The notes under the pieces were generated by a model, which was not told where the DNA came from, did not search any database, and saw nothing but the letters and a program-made list of their open reading frames with translations. Below, one piece after another: positions 11,041 through 19,786 of a DNA stretch of 64,000 bases. The stretch lies in the NCBI GenBank assembly GCA_013180625.2, contig SNVD02004951.1, positions 1-64,000 of the forward strand, read 5' to 3'. Numbering within the stretch: position 1 is the stretch's first letter; each line of letters begins with the position of its first letter. The position numbers and the translations under genes are program-made. This stretch comes from Boswellia sacra (lineage: Eukaryota; Streptophyta; Magnoliopsida; Sapindales; Burseraceae).

Positions 11041-14000
11041 ATGCCACAGCAGGATATCTTGAAGGAAATCAAAGATAAAGGTCTACTAAAAGAACCTGCC
11101 CCCTTACGGTCGAATCCAAAAATAAGAGACAAGAGAAAGTTTTGTCATTTCCATCAGGCTCATGGTCATAATACTGCGGATTGCTTCGAACTGAGGAGAC
11201 AAATCGAGGGTCTTATCAAGGATGGCCAGCTACAAGAATACATTTATCGGCCCCCTGAACCATCCAACAAGAGTGATAAAGGGAAGGAACCACTAGAAGA
11301 AGTAGCCACAATTTTTGGGGGAGTAGTGGCTGGTTCGAGTTCCCAAGCCCGAAGGCACCTAGCTAGGCAAACAAGATATGACCTCCCTCGCCACGAAGTC
11401 AACTTGACAACCTCTTCCACCAATGCAGGAGATCATGATGTTATCTCCTTTTCATCGCAAGATGCGCAGGGAATCCATCATCCACATTGTGATGCCTTGG
11501 TCCTCACAGTAATAGTGGCCAATAAAAGGCTGCGAAGAGTGTTGATCGACAACGGGAGCTCGGATGACATAATGTCATTGGATGCATTTGATCGATTGGG
11601 TCTCAACCATAGAGATATGAAAGGCATCCAAACTTCTCTGATGGGATTCGCTGGAGGAAAGGTTATTCCTGAAGGAGTAATTTCGTTACCTGTGACCTTG
11701 GGAGAAGGCTCCCTACAGACAACCAGGATGGTGAATTTTCTCGTGGTAGATCATCCGGGAGTTTATAACGCCATCCTTGGTCGGCCGTCACTTTACGACT
11801 TCAAGGCCGTGATGGGTGTCTATCATCAGGTCCTGAAATTTCCAACACCTTCAGGGATAGGAGAAGTAAGAGGTGAACAACGAACTTCTCGAGAATGCTA
11901 CAACATGGCTTTCAAAGAGAAGGCACATAAGCTATGGATGATTCGTGGAGAGCCTTCCAAGGGAATGGAAAGTTTGGATCCACGAGACCGAGAGAAAGGA
12001 GAGGCTGTAGCTCCAATAGAAGGGATGGATGACGTCCCTGTTTGCTTGAATGATCTGGAGAAGACAGTGAAGGTGGGTGAAAATCTTCCTCTACCAATCA
12101 AGGATAGGTTGATTGGTTTTCTTCGAGAGTACAGCGACGTTTTTGCATGGTCTCACGAAGACATGCCCGGTATAGACCCGAATATAGCTGTCCACCGCCT
12201 TAATGTCAACCCTGGAGCTCAACCCGTCCGACAAAAGAGGAGGCACCAAGCCCCAGAACGTTCAGAGGCGATTGCCATAGAAGTGAGCAAACTCTTGACA
12301 AATGGAATCATTCGAGAGGTAAACTACCCCGAATGGCTCTCTAATGTTGTATTGATGAAAAAAGCCAAGATTGGTAGTGGAGCTGGCTTGATTCTGTCAA
12401 CCCCGGATGGAGTAGAGGTGGCTGTGGCTCTACGTTTCAATTTTAAAGCCACCAATAATGTCGCAGAGTATGAAGCTCTCCTTGGAGGACTTAGGTTGGC
12501 AGTTGCCCTGGGGGTAGAAGAAATCGTCATCCATAGTGATTCCCAACTTGTGGTTAACCAAATCCGCGGAGACTATCAGGCAAAAGGCTCTACCATGATG
12601 GCTTACTTGGGTAGAGTTAACTCCCTTCTGCGCGGTTTTAAAGGTTTCGACATCGTAAGAGTCCCGCGGGTAGAGAATTCAAAGGCTGATAGTTTAGCCA
12701 GAATTGCTTCAGGAATAGACCCCCTTCTACCGACCGCCTCTCACATGGTCGTTCTAGAATCCCCAAGTATATCACAACATGAGCTTCCGCCAGAGAAAAC
12801 AATGACCATAAACGGTAGCCCTTGCTGGATAGACCCTATCATAAAGTTCTTAGAGACGGGGGAACTTCCAGCTAACCGAAATGAAGCGATCAAGGTAAGG
12901 GGGAGAGCATCAAGGTACATTATGGTCAATGGTATTCTTTACAAAAGAGGGTTCAGCCTTCCTCTTCTAAAATGTCTTCGCCCAGAAGAAGCTGATTATG
13001 TTCTCAGAGAAATCCACGAAGGGATATGTGGTAACCATTCTGGTGGTCGATCTCTAGCTCATAAGTGTATCAGGCAAGGATACTATTGGCCAACCATGAA
13101 AAATGATGCTAAAACATTTTCGACTAGGTGCCACAAGTGTCAAAAGTTTGCCAACATTCCAAGGAAAGCTGCTGAGAACATGACTCCAATGACAGCCCCA
13201 TGGCCGTTTGCCCAATGGGGACTAGACCTTATTGGACCTCTTCCAATGGGTAAAGGTCAAGTTAAATATGCGGTTGTGGCAATTGATTACTTCACTAAGT
13301 GGGTAAAGGCTGAACCCCTCGCATCGATTACTGAAAGGAAGACCACGGACTTCGTAAAGAAGTCAATTGTCTATAGGTTTGGTATCCCTCATACCATCAT
13401 TACGGACAATGGCAAGCAATTCGACAACTCCAACTTCAGGAACTTCTGTAAGGAGCTGAACATCTCTTTGTGCTTTTCATCTCCAGCTCATCCTCAAGCA
13501 AACGGTCAGGTGAAGGCTGTTAACAAAACCATTAAACACCTCCTCAAGACCAAATTAGATGCTAGGAAAGGTGCATGGCCAGAAGAGCTTCCACAAGTGC
13601 TTTGGGCATACCGAACCACTGTCCATACAGCAACAGGAGCAACCCCATACTCCTTGGCATTTGGCTCGGAAGCAGTCATACCTGTTGAAATTGGCCTTCC
13701 GTCACCTCGTACTGAGGGATATGACGAAGAGCTTAATCATAGAAGCCTTCAACTCAACCTAGATCTTCTTGAGGAGGAAAGGGATCTCACTAGTGTCAAG
13801 GTTGCTGCTTATCAAGAGAGGGTTGCTCGATATTTCAACTCTAAGGTCAAGCGCCGATCTTTCCAAGAGGGAGACTTAGTTTTGAGACAAGTACTACAAA
13901 GTACCCGAGATCCCACTGATGGAGCATTGGGACCCAACTGGGAGGGTCCATATCAAGTCAAGGCAGTCATCCGACCAAGCACCTACAGACTGGTCATCAT

Positions 14001-14061
14001 GGATGGGAGGTCGCTCCGTCATCCATGGAATATTGAGCACTTGAAGAAGTACTACCCGTAA
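11041..14061 (+). CDS. Pol of the Tat-type element, lacking the reverse transcriptase core
   Basis: One open frame of 1006 residues. In order: a gag-like Cys/His knuckle (KFCHFHQAHGHNTADC, near residue 38), an aspartic protease with active-site motif VLIDNGSSDDI (Asp170), and the start of the reverse transcriptase domain up to SNVVLMKKA (about residue 442). The chain then jumps to KIGSGAGLIL inside RNase H. The reverse transcriptase palm with its YxDD motif and the first catalytic Asp of RNase H are missing. Integrase follows: its zinc-binding motif (HEGICGNH...CHKCQ), core Asp729 (GLDLIGPL) and Asp789 (IITDNGKQF), then Lys825 exactly where the DD35E Glu belongs, and a C-terminal GPY/F motif (NWEGPYQV). 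The deletion is in frame, so a protein could be made but could not reverse-transcribe or integrate. Confidence 0.93.
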   Translation: MPQQDILKEIKDKGLLKEPAPLRSNPKIRDKRKFCHFHQAHGHNTADCFELRRQIEGLIKDGQLQEYIYRPPEPSNKSDKGKEPLEEVATIFGGVVAGSSSQARRHLARQTRYDLPRHEVNLTTSSTNAGDHDVISFSSQDAQGIHHPHCDALVLTVIVANKRLRRVLIDNGSSDDIMSLDAFDRLGLNHRDMKGIQTSLMGFAGGKVIPEGVISLPVTLGEGSLQTTRMVNFLVVDHPGVYNAILGRPSLYDFKAVMGVYHQVLKFPTPSGIGEVRGEQRTSRECYNMAFKEKAHKLWMIRGEPSKGMESLDPRDREKGEAVAPIEGMDDVPVCLNDLEKTVKVGENLPLPIKDRLIGFLREYSDVFAWSHEDMPGIDPNIAVHRLNVNPGAQPVRQKRRHQAPERSEAIAIEVSKLLTNGIIREVNYPEWLSNVVLMKKAKIGSGAGLILSTPDGVEVAVALRFNFKATNNVAEYEALLGGLRLAVALGVEEIVIHSDSQLVVNQIRGDYQAKGSTMMAYLGRVNSLLRGFKGFDIVRVPRVENSKADSLARIASGIDPLLPTASHMVVLESPSISQHELPPEKTMTINGSPCWIDPIIKFLETGELPANRNEAIKVRGRASRYIMVNGILYKRGFSLPLLKCLRPEEADYVLREIHEGICGNHSGGRSLAHKCIRQGYYWPTMKNDAKTFSTRCHKCQKFANIPRKAAENMTPMTAPWPFAQWGLDLIGPLPMGKGQVKYAVVAIDYFTKWVKAEPLASITERKTTDFVKKSIVYRFGIPHTIITDNGKQFDNSNFRNFCKELNISLCFSSPAHPQANGQVKAVNKTIKHLLKTKLDARKGAWPEELPQVLWAYRTTVHTATGATPYSLAFGSEAVIPVEIGLPSPRTEGYDEELNHRSLQLNLDLLEEERDLTSVKVAAYQERVARYFNSKVKRRSFQEGDLVLRQVLQSTRDPTDGALGPNWEGPYQVKAVIRPSTYRLVIMDGRSLRHPWNIEHLKKYYP

Positions 14062-14390
14062 TCTCTCTATATGTGCAGTAACTCCTTCCAGGAGCTTATG
14101 CATGTGTAACAACTCCCATAGGGAGACCAATAAAGAAATTATCAATAAAGTGTTCAGTTTATTTAGAATTTTTGTGATTATCAATCCTTAAAACACATGT
14201 ATGATCAAATTGCGATAAGATGGAAAGAGTAAAAGAATACAACACCAGAAAAAGAAAATTCTTGGAGTTCTTATTACTTCAAAATTGGTTAAGGAGTGCC
14301 ATACATATAGTCCAAGTAAGGACAAATCCTCACCTATAACATTGAACTGAAAGCAAAGACAATAAAAGGTAAAATCAATTCCAACTAACT

Positions 14391-16553
14391 CTAAGAAGTG
14401 GCCTCATCATCTCCTTCTTCATCTGAAGACAATGAGGTAGAGTCGCCTTGCTTGGCCTCCCAGGCTGCTGTGTCCAATGTCGACTCATAATCCTCATCTT
14501 TAAGGATGAGGCGGTGGAATTGCGCAGGATCAGAGTTCGCTGTCGGGATAGACTCTGCCACCAAGTTTAACTCTTTAGCTATGGGTGACTGATCAATCTC
14601 TGGGTAGCGGTCATGGAACCATCTACGCACCCCATTGACTCCATCAATATAGGAGTGTTCCATAGCTTGTTGGTAGACACGACCCCTATGAAAGCAAGCA
14701 ACTGCTTTGTCAATCCTACTTTGCTCAGCAACAGCCCTCTCTCGAAGCTCTTGGCCAAAATCATTGGCCCTCTTATGTTGGATAGCTGCCTCCTTCTTGG
14801 CTTCGGACAAGTCTGCCTTCATTCTGCCCATCTGTTCCTTCATCCCTGCCATTTTTCTTTCTGTTTCGGTTAAGTTATCGAGGCAGACTAGATGTTTTGC
14901 CTTCCAGTCATCAACCTCAGAAGTAAGATGGTTAACCTCCTTGAGGAGGTTGGTGTTGGTAGACTCTCCTTGAGCTAAGGGTCCTGTCGCCTACAGAAAG
15001 AAAGGCAAAGAGAGAAAAAGAGATAAGGCATAACTTTCAAAAGTATTAAAAAAAAAAAAAGAAAGGGTCTCAGAAAAACCTAACCTGAAGTATGATGCCC
15101 ATTCTAACAGCGATCGCATCAAAGTATGTGAGTTTTACATTTTCTGGAAAGACATTGGTAGGCATGATTCGTGCAGCACTTTGAGACAATTCCCGAAGGT
15201 AGTCTCCACATGTTGAGCCACTCTGAAAGCCCGTACTGTCAAAGTTAAAACGCTTGGGTAGTTGAGAGGCTGAGGTAACTTGCTCCCAGTAGGCCTCGAG
15301 GCTGCCACTTCATCCGCAGGCTGAACGGAGGTTGACCTATCATGAACCAGCTTCTGTACGGGAATCTCCTTGTGACCACTGGTTCTCCTCTTCGAAGGGC
15401 CAAGAGTTGGAGGACTTCCGCTCCGTTTCTTCTGGGAAGAACCAGGCCTGTCATGAGTGAAGGGCTTAAACGGCATCTTGGCTACAAGTTGAGCAAATTG
15501 CTTCTTGGTAGGATGTAAAGGAAATAATCCTGCGCGAAAATAAAACTGTTAAGACAACAAGCACATGCTTGATGAAGTAAGGTCAGAAAGTAATGATCAA
15601 GCTTACCTTCCGGAGGAATTGGAGGCGATAAGCCAAGACGGGCCAATTACTCCTGATCAGTGAGGCTATTCACGTTCTTCGAGTCCACGGGTAACTTGAG
15701 TACCACTTGTAAGTCGTCTCTCTCTTTCTGAGATAACAGCGGACGTTTGATCCAAGGAACTGCAATAAAAACAAAAAAGAATGTCAGTCGATCAAGAGTT
15801 GTCATAACAAAGACGGATAGGGTGTCATTATAATAGGGTACCACAAAAACCAAAACGCCTCATGATTCTCAACTTCTCCCCCTTTGGACGAGCACCTTCC
15901 TGATACTTCCAACCGCCACCACACCAGAATTGTTTATACTTCCATTCTTTCACATGGGAGGGGATTCCAAAAAGGCGGTTGGGGTCATCCGTCTTCCCTC
16001 GCTGGGATATATAATAGTAACCCGTTTTCTCACCATTCGGTGGGTGAATGGCAAAAATGTGCTTGACATGGTTGGTGGTAGGATCACCAAGGCCTGCGCT
16101 TCTGAATAAACTTTGGAAAGCTATCAGAAGTCTCCATCCATTGGCCGACAGTTGGGTAGGGGCAATGCCCATAGCATCGAGCATACGACGAACGTAATTA
16201 TCAAAAGGCACCCGGAGACCAACTCTCAATAACTCTAGGCTTAAACCAATGACACCTCGTGGTGGCCTACTCCACCGATCGTCTTTCCTTGGAAGAAATA
16301 GGATGACTGAAGCCGGGATAAGGAAATGGGCTCTATATATTTTTAATCGATCGCCCGGGAGTTGATTATCAATATGGTCGGCCTCCCACCACTTCTCAAC
16401 CTCCGATTCACTATCTGAGGTAGCAGAGGACGACCAGTCGCTATCCCCTGCAGTATCTACCACCTTGTGGTTAACAGAATTCTGCCCTAGCTCACGATCC
16501 TGACCGAAGAAGTTTGCAATTTCGCGGAAACACCCCCGCGAATAAAAAATCAA
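14391..16553 (-). pseudogene. Antisense spliced gene (aORF) between pol and the 3' LTR, one in-frame stop
   Basis: A four-exon gene reads against the element: exons 16553-15842, 15757-15607, 15529-15085 and 14990-14391. Each junction has GT-AG and preserves phase. Exon 1 holds the conserved stretch RAHFLIPASVILFLPRK...GVIGLSLELLRVGLRVPF...GIAPTQLSANGWRLLIAFQ, seen in antisense genes of plant Tat elements (from memory). Exon 2 has an in-frame TAA at 15647-15649. Exon 3 is basic and Ser/Pro-rich. Exon 4 has a coiled coil (MKEQMGRMKADLSEAKKEAA) and an acidic tail (LSSDEEGDDEATS). The start at 16553 lies in the first unit of the 42-bp minisatellite, so the true start may be elsewhere. The function is unknown; a regulatory role in the element's life cycle is only conjecture. 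Confidence 0.75.
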
Positions 16554-16845
16554 AGTTTGAAAATTTGCGGAAACACCCCGCGAATAAAAATTAAAGTTAG
16601 AAAATTCGCGGAAACACCCCCGCGAATTAAAGTCAAGGTTTGAAAATTCGCGGAAACACCCCCACGATTTTTAAATCAAAGTTTGAAATTTCGCGGAAAC
16701 ACCCCCGCGAATTAAAATCAAGGTATGAAAATTCACAGAGACACCCCCGCGATTTTAAATCAAGGTTTTAAATTTTGCGGAAACACTCCCACAGATAAAA
16801 GATGAAATTTCAAAAATTGGCGGAACACCCCCGCATTAACCCGAA
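16522..16845. repeat. 42-bp minisatellite of hairpin units, about 7.7 copies
   Basis: GCGGAAACACCCCCGCG-like blocks start at 16524, 16567, 16608, 16650, 16693, 16735, 16777 and 16820, a spacing of 41-43 bp. Each intact unit contains the self-complementary pair TTCGCGG and CCGCGAA around a short A/C loop, separated by an AT-rich spacer of about 20 bp. Copies decay toward the right end. It lies just before the start of the antisense gene. Confidence 0.9.
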
Positions 16846-16904
16846 TTTCTGCGGAGGGGTCCTTGCACGCTGCGTAAACGCTGCACGCGGCATGCAGCGC
16901 AGGC

Positions 16905-17250
16905 CGCGCCTCGTGGGCTCGCCCTCCGCGTGCCCAGCGCCTCGTGGGCTCGCCCTTCACGCGCCCAGCGCCTCGGGAGCTCACCCCCGCGCACCAAGGG
17001 ACTCCGGGGGACGCAGCAGCTCGCCCGCGCACCCAGGGCCTCACAGCAGCTCACCCGCGCGCCCAGGGCCTCGCAGCAATGTGCTCGCGTGCCCAGGCCT
17101 TCGCCTGCAAGCCCAGGGCATCGCGGAATCACTCATGCGCGCCCAGGGCCTCACAAGGCCACGCCTGCACGCCCAGGGCATCTCAGGATCACTCCCGCGC
17201 TCCCAGGGCCTCGCGAGGCCGCGCCCGCGCGCCCGGGACCTCGCGTGGTC
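16905..17250. repeat. 30-bp GC-rich minisatellite, about 11 copies
   Basis: The core CCCAGGGCCTCGC recurs at 17032, 17062, 17092, 17112, 17142, 17172, 17202 and 17232, with earlier divergent copies at 16933, 16963 and near 16993. The period is 30 bp, with one 10-bp deletion between 17092 and 17112. Because 30 is a multiple of three, long open frames appear in several frames on both strands; they are side effects of the repeat. Confidence 0.9.
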
Positions 17251-17654
17251 GCCTTGCGCACGCACGAACATGCTGTGCACGCCGCTCGCCCATGCGGGCC
17301 AAATCTCCTACACACATCCTCACTTTCCCTCCTTCACACCCGAACACACACTCATGTTTCTTCTTCTTTCACACACGAACCCGCAAGGGAAAACACATGC
17401 AAACGTTTTCATATTCTCACACGAATCACGTACACACACATAGGGCATAATCCGTATAGAATTTTTGCATTGAAAAAAATATAGACAAGACAAAAATAAT
17501 CACAAAAATTAAACCTAATCCATGCATTCCGAAGTATACGCAAGAAAGAAATACTTACTTGTGGTGGCTGGAGAATTCTTCCTCGGATTGAAGAGTTCTG
17601 TTTGCTGGGGTCACTTGCGCTGCTTGCCTCCAGGGTGCTCTCTCCTATCTTTGA

Positions 17655-17690
17655 GTAAACCCTACTCCCCAGCACTTGTATCTTATATAG
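17655..17690 (-). promoter_or_regulatory. Probable promoter of the antisense gene
   Basis: On the minus strand CTATATAAGA (17681-17690) is a good TATA box about 150 bp inside the 3' LTR boundary. Transcription would start near 17655. The leader reaches a consensus donor GTAAGTATTT near 17560, so the 5' UTR is probably spliced toward the coding exons beyond the minisatellites. This is inferred from motifs only. Confidence 0.45.
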
Positions 17691-17830
17691 GGCACCAATT
17701 TAGGGTTTAAACCACACTAAGCATGCATGTGTAGCAAATTGCATCTTTGGGCCGGCCTCCTAGTACATTTGATTTACAGCCCAGAATAGTTAAATAGTCC
17801 CTACGCCGACCCATTGGTCGACTTGGTCCT

Positions 17831-17841
17831 GGGGGGACTAC
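17831..17841 (+). other. Polypurine tract
   Basis: GGGGGGACTAC directly precedes the 3' LTR. It is the expected primer site for plus-strand synthesis in the retrotransposon cycle. Confidence 0.6.
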
Positions 17842-18294
17842 TGTTATGGCCATAACAATATTGGGCCTCAATTATTTCTAATACAGTAAGCCCATTACTG
17901 AAGCTCATTATCTGGGCCCATTGTCTGGGTCCCACAATGACCCATCCTGACTCAATTATTTCTAATACAGTAAGCCCATTACTGAAGCCCATTATCTAGG
18001 TCCCATAATAACTCATCCTGGCTCCTATATAAACCCTCCGGATTATAACTCAAGGTATGCACACTTTTCTGAACTCATTCTCTCTCTAAATTTCCCTTGC
18101 TTTTGAGAGCTTCTCTCTCTAGGAAATTCTCCCAGAAAATTCAGGAGTGCCGGAAACTGACTTGAGCGTCGAAGGGTTCTCGCCGGCACCACCGCCAGCA
18201 CCCCTGACTATTTTTCTTTATTCTTAGAATTGGACCCGACGTACGACCCGAGCTCCGACCCGCTTCCCGATCGTCCGGAAATCGTGCATCAACA
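17842..18294 (+). repeat. 3' LTR of the Tat-type element
   Basis: It has the same 453-bp length as the 5' LTR, with about 20 substitutions by eye and no indel. It is followed by the second copy of the target duplication CTATC at 18295-18299. Confidence 0.93.
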
Positions 18295-18299
18295 CTATC

Positions 18300-18851
18300 A
18301 AATAAGAAATAGTATAAAATAATTTTATTTAATAGTAGTCTAACAATAATTAATTAGAAGAAAGAAATAATAATAATAATAATAGTAATAATATTGAACA
18401 AACTGAAATCACACATGATGTGTCAAAATTACTTGATTGATCATAATCTATTAACATACTTGTGCCTTTTATACTATTAAGTCTCCCGCAAAAATGTGTA
18501 AAATATATAAATGTAGAAACTCAGGTTTCTCAAAATTTAATCTAATATGTTTGTACGTGATATTGTACGGTGTTAAAATATTTAGTGCAATACATATGTT
18601 TAATAACAATTTTATATAATATAAACAGTACAAAGTGCACTTTCATTTGCACACATTTGATATTAAATTATACATTGTTGACATGTGACATTAGATTACA
18701 ATATATAGTATTAATCAAATTTATAATTAAGTAATTAATTATAATTACAATTTTAAAAAAAGATCTCTATTTAATAAAAAATTTTAAAAATTGTTTTGCA
18801 AATAATTATTCGTTATATTATTATTTTATAATTATTTTTGAAAAACATAAA
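18300..18851. other. Intergenic AT-rich DNA, nothing recognised
   Basis: This is AT-rich sequence without open frames of note, between the retrotransposon and the next candidate element. Confidence 0.5.
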
Positions 18852-19786
18852 GGCTGTGTTCTTTTACGTTTTTATTTCAACATTTTCCATTTCCAACCTA
18901 ATAGAATTCGGGGGATACTTGTGCTTTTATGTTTCCAAATTTCATTTTCATAAAACTCATATATTTTCGTTTTTACCCCTGATTTTGTCCCTAAATATAT
19001 AAACAGTGTCTCAAAATTACCCAAATTAGGGATTGTTTTTAAGTTTCCTCTCCGCCTCTACTCTTGCGTCCTCATCTCTCCTCTCCTTCTCCACCGGTGC
19101 TCACCTCACAAGCCTAGCAGCTCCTCTCCATCTTCCTCGCCACCATCGCTAGCCTCGTCATCATCCCATTCCCCATCGGCGCCTGGGCCTTTCTCGGCCT
19201 CACCACTTCCATTGTCACCAGAACGGTCACGTTTTCCACTGCCTTCAACGCCTTCTCCACGTCTATTGTCAACAAACCCGAAGCCTAGCAGTCTCTGACA
19301 CACTGCTTTCCAAGCACTCCGACCTGCTCAACTCAAACTCCCGGCGATTGGTGTGAGGTAACGTTGGTGTGGTTGCTGGTTTTTTTTTGGGTAATTTTAT
19401 GGCGGTGCAGAGGTCAGATTGGTGTGTTTGTTGGTGGTAGTGGATGCTGCTTGCTAGATATTGGACGGGTTGTTGCTTGCTGTATTGATTTTTTTTTTTT
19501 GTAAAAAAATAAAGTTGATGGCTGAATTGAGGTCGATTTTGGGTTTCTTTTGAAATTAATTGGTGGAATGGTAGTGTTGTGCTACTGGTTGCGATTAATT
19601 TAATATGCAGTATTTGTGAATGGGTTGGACGGGTTGCGATTAATTTAATTGGTGTGTTTTTGAAAATGAATTGGACGGGTTTCTTTTGTAATGCAAATAC
19701 TTTAATAAAAGTTACATTTTAATTAATAATTAACACCTTTTAGTGTATTAACATCAATTTAATCACGTTATAATGACCAAATAAAA

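Larger units (their letters stand above)
8915..18294 (+). mobile_element. Full-length, defective Ty3/gypsy LTR retrotransposon of the Tat type, 9.38 kb
   Basis: A complete element with 453-bp LTRs, TG...CA ends and a perfect 5-bp target duplication CTATC (8910-8914 and 18295-18299). The order gag, protease, RNase H, integrase places it in Ty3/gypsy. The long 3' region with an antisense gene and tandem repeats between pol and the 3' LTR is typical of the Tat lineage. The two LTRs differ at about 20 of 453 positions by eye (about 4 percent), so the insertion is not brand new. The element cannot be autonomous: gag is broken three times, the reverse transcriptase core is deleted, and integrase lacks its catalytic Glu. 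Confidence 0.94.

Noticed and set aside
11041..14061. Possible endogenous pararetrovirus because of protease and RNase H domains.
   Set aside because: An integrase, LTRs, primer site, polypurine tract and target duplication show an LTR retrotransposon; no movement protein is present.
14391..16553. Antisense exons treated as a captured host gene.
   Set aside because: The domain and its position between pol and the 3' LTR fit the element-borne antisense gene of Tat retrotransposons better.
16522..16845. CRISPR-like pattern: partly palindromic repeat with spacers of about 20 bp.
   Set aside because: The spacers are themselves similar, the repeats decay, and the region lies inside a plant retrotransposon with no cas genes.
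16760..17484. Several overlapping open frames of 80-210 codons on both strands, rich in Pro, Ala and Arg.
   Set aside because: They exist because a 30-bp tandem repeat keeps frames open; they share no domain and overlap each other completely.
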